NCBI GenBank assembly: GCA_019096065.1
Contig: JAGUCH010000001.1
Location: forward strand, 14,694,001 to 14,758,000
Source: Paracyclopina nana
Taxonomy: Eukaryota > Arthropoda > Copepoda > Cyclopoida > Cyclopettidae
Direction: 5' to 3'
DNA: 64,000 bases
The translations under genes were made by a program, and so were the position numbers. How positions within the stretch are numbered: position 1 is the stretch's first letter; each line of letters opens with the position of its first letter. Shown one piece after another: positions 60,122 to 64,000 of the stretch. The notes below the pieces were generated by a model, which made no database searches, was not told the origin of the DNA, and saw only the letters and a list, made by a program, of their open reading frames with translations.

Positions 60122-63100
60122 CTGGAAAAGAAAGCACTTCTATTTTTTTGCACCAGCTAAATCAAGTCCCTTGGGGGCATCATGAGGTGGGCCAAAAACA
60201 AAAACCTTGAACTCTGAGCAATATTTATAATTCAAATACACATTGGCAATGATGGCAATAAGAAATTCTTTAATTGGTAAATCCTGTTAGAATGGCAAGA
60301 TCAGAGAAAAACATGTCATTGACTTTCTCTTTTGCCGTTCTATGTAGGTATCTAATATCCGAGTTTACGTGATATATAAACAATGGTAGCCTCATGTGTG
60401 AGGTTCTACTCATGTTCTGGACACGATATTGGATGCAGTTAAACCTAGTTGATGCGCGACCGTTTTTTCCATACAAAACATCAATAGCACAAAGATGAAA
60501 ACTGCCTCTTGCTATTTTTATGTTATCAAATTAGCCAAGAAATGGAAGGAGCAGGGGGAAAAGACGCCAAATTAAAGATGCCTTCTGTATAGTAATTCCC
60601 CACTGTGCTCACCAGGAGAGAGCCTCATAATGATGTTTCCTTTTGATGTACGCGTACATTACTAGCGCAGCAGTACTAGGTGTAGCTGCAAATCCCCGAA
60701 CAAACGTGAGTCATCGCACTAATAGATTCATGAGATACAAGACCCGAAGAAAATCTGCCATAATCCCTTTTTACATATTGGCTTTTGCAGATGCTTGTCA
60801 AAAATATGTACTTCTTCACGCTTTCCGATGGCTGATTGAGAAATTCCAATCATGCATCAAATTGCTTTCACACGTGCCGCGCATTTTTTACTCCTTTTTA
60901 TGACTCAATTGTAGTAGTCGTTGCTCTACGAAAGTCAAACATGATGGAACTACTTGCGAAGAACATTAAAAAGCAGCTGAAGTACTGACAATAGCACTAG
61001 ATACATTTAAGTGGCATCGTCCTGACGCTTGCAAAAGAACTTGTTTACTTCGCGTAGCAATAATTAAATCAGGTTTTTAGCCTATCACGCATAATGCGAG
61101 TATCTTAATTAAAGTACTACTCCAACAGTGTTGTTTTTCCAGAACTGCTTTTAAACTACTATGTAGCAGTTTTTTCAGCCACAAATAATACGTTACCTTT
61201 ACCTATGGCCAAATCGCATTGGCGACATTCCAGTGAGCAGCATCTGGGAGGAGGCAAAGCCTGGGTAATATGCTTCATTTTGTATGCTTCGTGCTGTCTT
61301 GGTTAAAAAGCCATTTTGCTCACAGCAGAGGCCAGAAGATCATCAGCTGCTTTTGTGCTCACTGTGGATGTTTTCGCGAGCTCGAGCCAAGACACACTGC
61401 TCGCTGCTCACCAAGAGCGAGAGTCTGAATCTTTTGGGCTTTCTGGTAGGCACACTGGGGATAACGGCCCACCAACGGTTGCTACATCACCCTTTTTACC
61501 ACCCATGCACATTTTTCATAGACTTGCAAACACATCAAAATTGAGAATAATACATCTTGCCTCTAGTAGGAATATTATGCCCACGGTGGACACAGCGCTG
61601 CAACGGGCTAGTCTGCGACGATCTTCAGAGTTCCCACTCATGGTTCATTTTGTACATGGTGTCTCGTAATTGCAGCGCGGCGAAATAAACCATGTATTCA
61701 GTACAAATGATCTGGGTAATGGCTTGTGGTTGATCTCATGTTTCAATTACAGCTAGAGCACAGCTTTGAATGCGAGCATTGTACGAATCGCCACAAACAG
61801 GGCTTTCACCTTTATTCTTGAAAGGAATTTGGAGCTCTAGTATATACGCGGCAATGGCAAAGCATTTTCTCCGGAACAGGAAGCGATAGGGAAAGAGCAG
61901 CGTTGCGATTTTTTACTGGCACTCTGGCGACATCTGTGGGAAAATGTACGTCCATCCGAATGAGTTACAATCAGAGTATAGCATAGCTAAAGGTCCAATC
62001 CATCTTGACGTGTCTGAATGCAGCGCGAGCTTTGTTTGAGGCTTTCTGCCACCGTGTATTTCGTAAGTGCGAGCCCTCGCTCCTCATCCATTGCATTACA
62101 TCCATTCCGGGGCTGAAGAGGCCGAGGCCGCACGGGCCCGAGATTGGTCTTCTTGCTTTCTCGCGTTGCATACGGGTTCGCCCATCGTCATCATTGTCAG
62201 TAAAAGAAAAAGTCACCGAAAAGAGCCAATTTTTATCTGGGAACAAGTCTTCAAAGCCGCACTAAAGTTAAAGCAGCTTCTTTTGATGTTCTTCCATGGG
62301 ACTACTTTCATGGCAGATGTTCATTAACATTCACAACATGGCGCCTCCTTTTTTGCTGCCATTCCTCTTCTCCTTCTTCTTTGGGCAAAACTTGTGAATA
62401 GAGGGAAAAACAAAAGCTTTTCGGAGAATCGCCATCATTACTGCTGCCCCGTATATACGTTTGGGAAAATCAATGACAGTTGTTCAAGATGTCTGCATGA
62501 ACAACAGCAAAAAAGTACAAAATGGGAACATCCAAGATGATCTAGAATGTAAGATGAGCTGCCAGCTGAAATTAGCTACACACGCAGTCTAGCTATGCCA
62601 TAAAGGGGCTTCTGACAGAATAAATTGAATTCAGCGGAAATAACCAGGCAAAGCTACTCTATTTGATAAGAAAAAAATATGTCACTTACAGAAAGAGTCT
62701 AATGAGGGCAAATCAAAAAAAGCCCAATCTGGTAGCTCAGATTAACACGTCACTAACTTCATTCACTTGTGTTCGCTCAATTTCACGCGAGCCAAGGGGA
62801 GCAGAATCTAATTTTTGAATTTGCGCTATTTTATGGACTTGGATGACTGTGGCGCCCTCCAACTAATGACAGAATCTTGGTTGCGGGAGGCTATAAAAAA
62901 GTTGCGTCAAGACATGCTTCGGTGGACGGGCATGGGAAAAATATTCTAAGATCAAATTAAGCCTACTGAGAATTATTAATAAGTGACTGTTAGTTTATGA
63001 GCTAGGCCTTTAATGGCTACTCCCTTTAAAATTCTCAATGCCAAAAGCTCACAACGTACCGCTGATTTCAAATAGGTCTGCTAGTTATTTGGAGCTTTGT

Positions 63101-63739
63101 TTGTTCTTCCGCTCGAGCTCTTAAAGTTGACTTTAGATTTGAATAATTTTCCGATTAGGGGAATAAAATACAAGGGAAGATTGAGGCGAAAATGCCAAAT
63201 CCAATACTTTGAGATGAAAGGTTTAGTGGATAAAAAAGCCAAACTTGCGAAAATAGCCTCAAAAGTTTTCCCATCTTCTTTATATTCTTGTAGGACAATT
63301 CGATTTATATTGTATTTTTTGGTAACAGAAACTTGACCTAAAAGAGATAACTATAGCCCTTTCACTTTCAATTAAGTGCTTGCTTATGGCTATCGTTCCA
63401 GCCTGATTTAGACAGAGATTTTCTCTTAACTTTTCCAACAAATATGGCCTTAGCTCAGACGAAAAATTGACTCTTGCATAGCTTTTGATGCTCGCACCCT
63501 TGCTCAGAAGGGTTATCATGTACGTATCACCCCCGTTTGAATATGAAGTAATAGTGAGCATGATTTGATTGATTTCATTCACGCATTTTAAGGCTGGTCT
63601 TGATTTGGTTCCTCAACAACTTTGGTCCATTCTTTGGGCATTCCCTTTTTCTGTAACCCCCGAGGATGAGAGTTACTATTAATCAGGTCATTGTCCTTCC
63701 CAACATATGGCAATTTTCATCTCCAAAGGAAGACAACAT
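60122..63739. other. Upstream Eip63E intron or 5' region, no gene recognised
   Basis: 3.6 kb to the left of a possible coding end at the window edge. The missing Eip63E 5' exon(s) may be here or outside the window. A 100-codon minus-strand frame at 63280-63582 looks mildly coding but matches nothing I know. No repeat structure was noticed. Confidence 0.35.
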
Positions 63740-63997
63740 TTAACTTCCAAAAGCAAGGAATTTATCAAGCTCTAGCTCGCCAGCCACCCTCTGGGTGACA
63801 ATGGCACCAGTGCATCCTTCCTTGATGTCATTAATGGGCCGAAGAGTGGCAGTGATGAGAGTAAACTGTTTCAAGTTTTTGATGAATGTTTCCAGCGATT
63901 CTGCGGTTTTCTGCACATCGGCCATCTCAGTGCCACCAAAGCTAAGGAGCTCACGCAGACGCGCACGCGGGAACCCATGATCACGTAGTTCACTTTG
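63740..63997 (-). CDS. Possible coding exon of an unknown gene at the window edge
   Basis: A minus-strand frame of about 85 codons, open from near the window end to a stop at 63740. It contains LRELLSFGGTEMADVQKTAE and ends LELDKFLAFGS. Composition looks like real protein. An internal ATG (codon 63925-63923) would give 61 aa. It could be a terminal exon of a gene extending right, or an upstream Eip63E exon. No family recognised. Confidence 0.3.
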   Translation of the reverse strand, partial: QSELRDHGFPRARLRELLSFGGTEMADVQKTAESLETFIKNLKQFTLITATLRPINDIKEGCTGAIVTQRVAGELELDKFLAFGS

Positions 63998-64000
63998 TTA

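Noticed and set aside
63588..63650. A possible terminal exon (GMPKEWTKVVEEP) joined to the frame at 63740-63997
   Set aside because: It looks coding and has an acceptor-like TTACAG, but no donor in the upstream frame gives a matching phase.

Overview
The window is nuclear DNA of an animal, most likely an arthropod (insect or close pancrustacean). The coding genes are split by short GT-AG introns (often 48-80 bp), and their proteins look insect-like: a CLOCK bHLH-PAS protein, an Eip63E (PFTAIRE) kinase, RacGAP/tumbleweed and a long-form FIT protein. The species cannot be fixed from sequence alone.

Host genes from left to right: a short unrecognised 3' coding end (17-406); a 12-exon SLC6 monoamine transporter, closest by eye to the dopamine transporter (2399-5915, +); Clock (6817-10110, -) with a candidate VRI/PDP1 box upstream; transportin-3 (10970-15935, -), one intron of which holds a Foldback-like transposon with a 9-bp target duplication; ARMC8 (16593-19014, +); a proline-rich secreted C-type lectin (19240-20278, -); a FIT lipid-droplet protein (20499-21872, -); RacGAP1/tumbleweed (22555-24625, +); and the kinase Eip63E/CDK14 (25009 to beyond 60121, -), which fills the right half of the window. 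I could link nine Eip63E exons with consistent phases. The 26.3-kb intron between its DFG exon and its activation-segment exon contains a whole virus-like element and, further right, a nested gene on the opposite strand for a secreted C-type-lectin/discoidin-like protein (50097-51725).

The main object is a complete Maverick/Polinton (adintovirus-like) element at 26947-48640, 21,694 bp. It has ~450-bp terminal inverted repeats and a perfect 6-bp target duplication (ACCGAC, 26941-26946 and 48641-48646). It carries the Polinton core: protein-primed family B DNA polymerase, DDE integrase, A32/FtsK-like packaging ATPase, double-jelly-roll major capsid candidate and a second structural candidate. 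I found no adenain-like protease. The accessory genes are the surprise: a TATA-binding-protein-like protein overlapped by a TFIIB-like protein, immediately before the integrase; a methyl-CpG-binding-domain (MBD) protein with both DNA-contacting arginines; two tandem BIR+RING inhibitor-of-apoptosis genes, the first starting inside the left terminal repeat; and a three-C2H2-finger gene with introns. A broken Rab14 copy that still has its intron shows capture of host genomic DNA. Four ~165-bp tandem repeats built around an 18-bp palindrome end at a TATA box.

Taken together the element looks like an integrated virus with its own promoter-recognition factors, a reader of methylated DNA and apoptosis inhibitors. 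That reading is inference from motifs; the motifs, gene positions, repeats and target duplication are directly visible. Eip63E introns right of 52.7 kb hold small palindromic repeats and otherwise nothing I can name.
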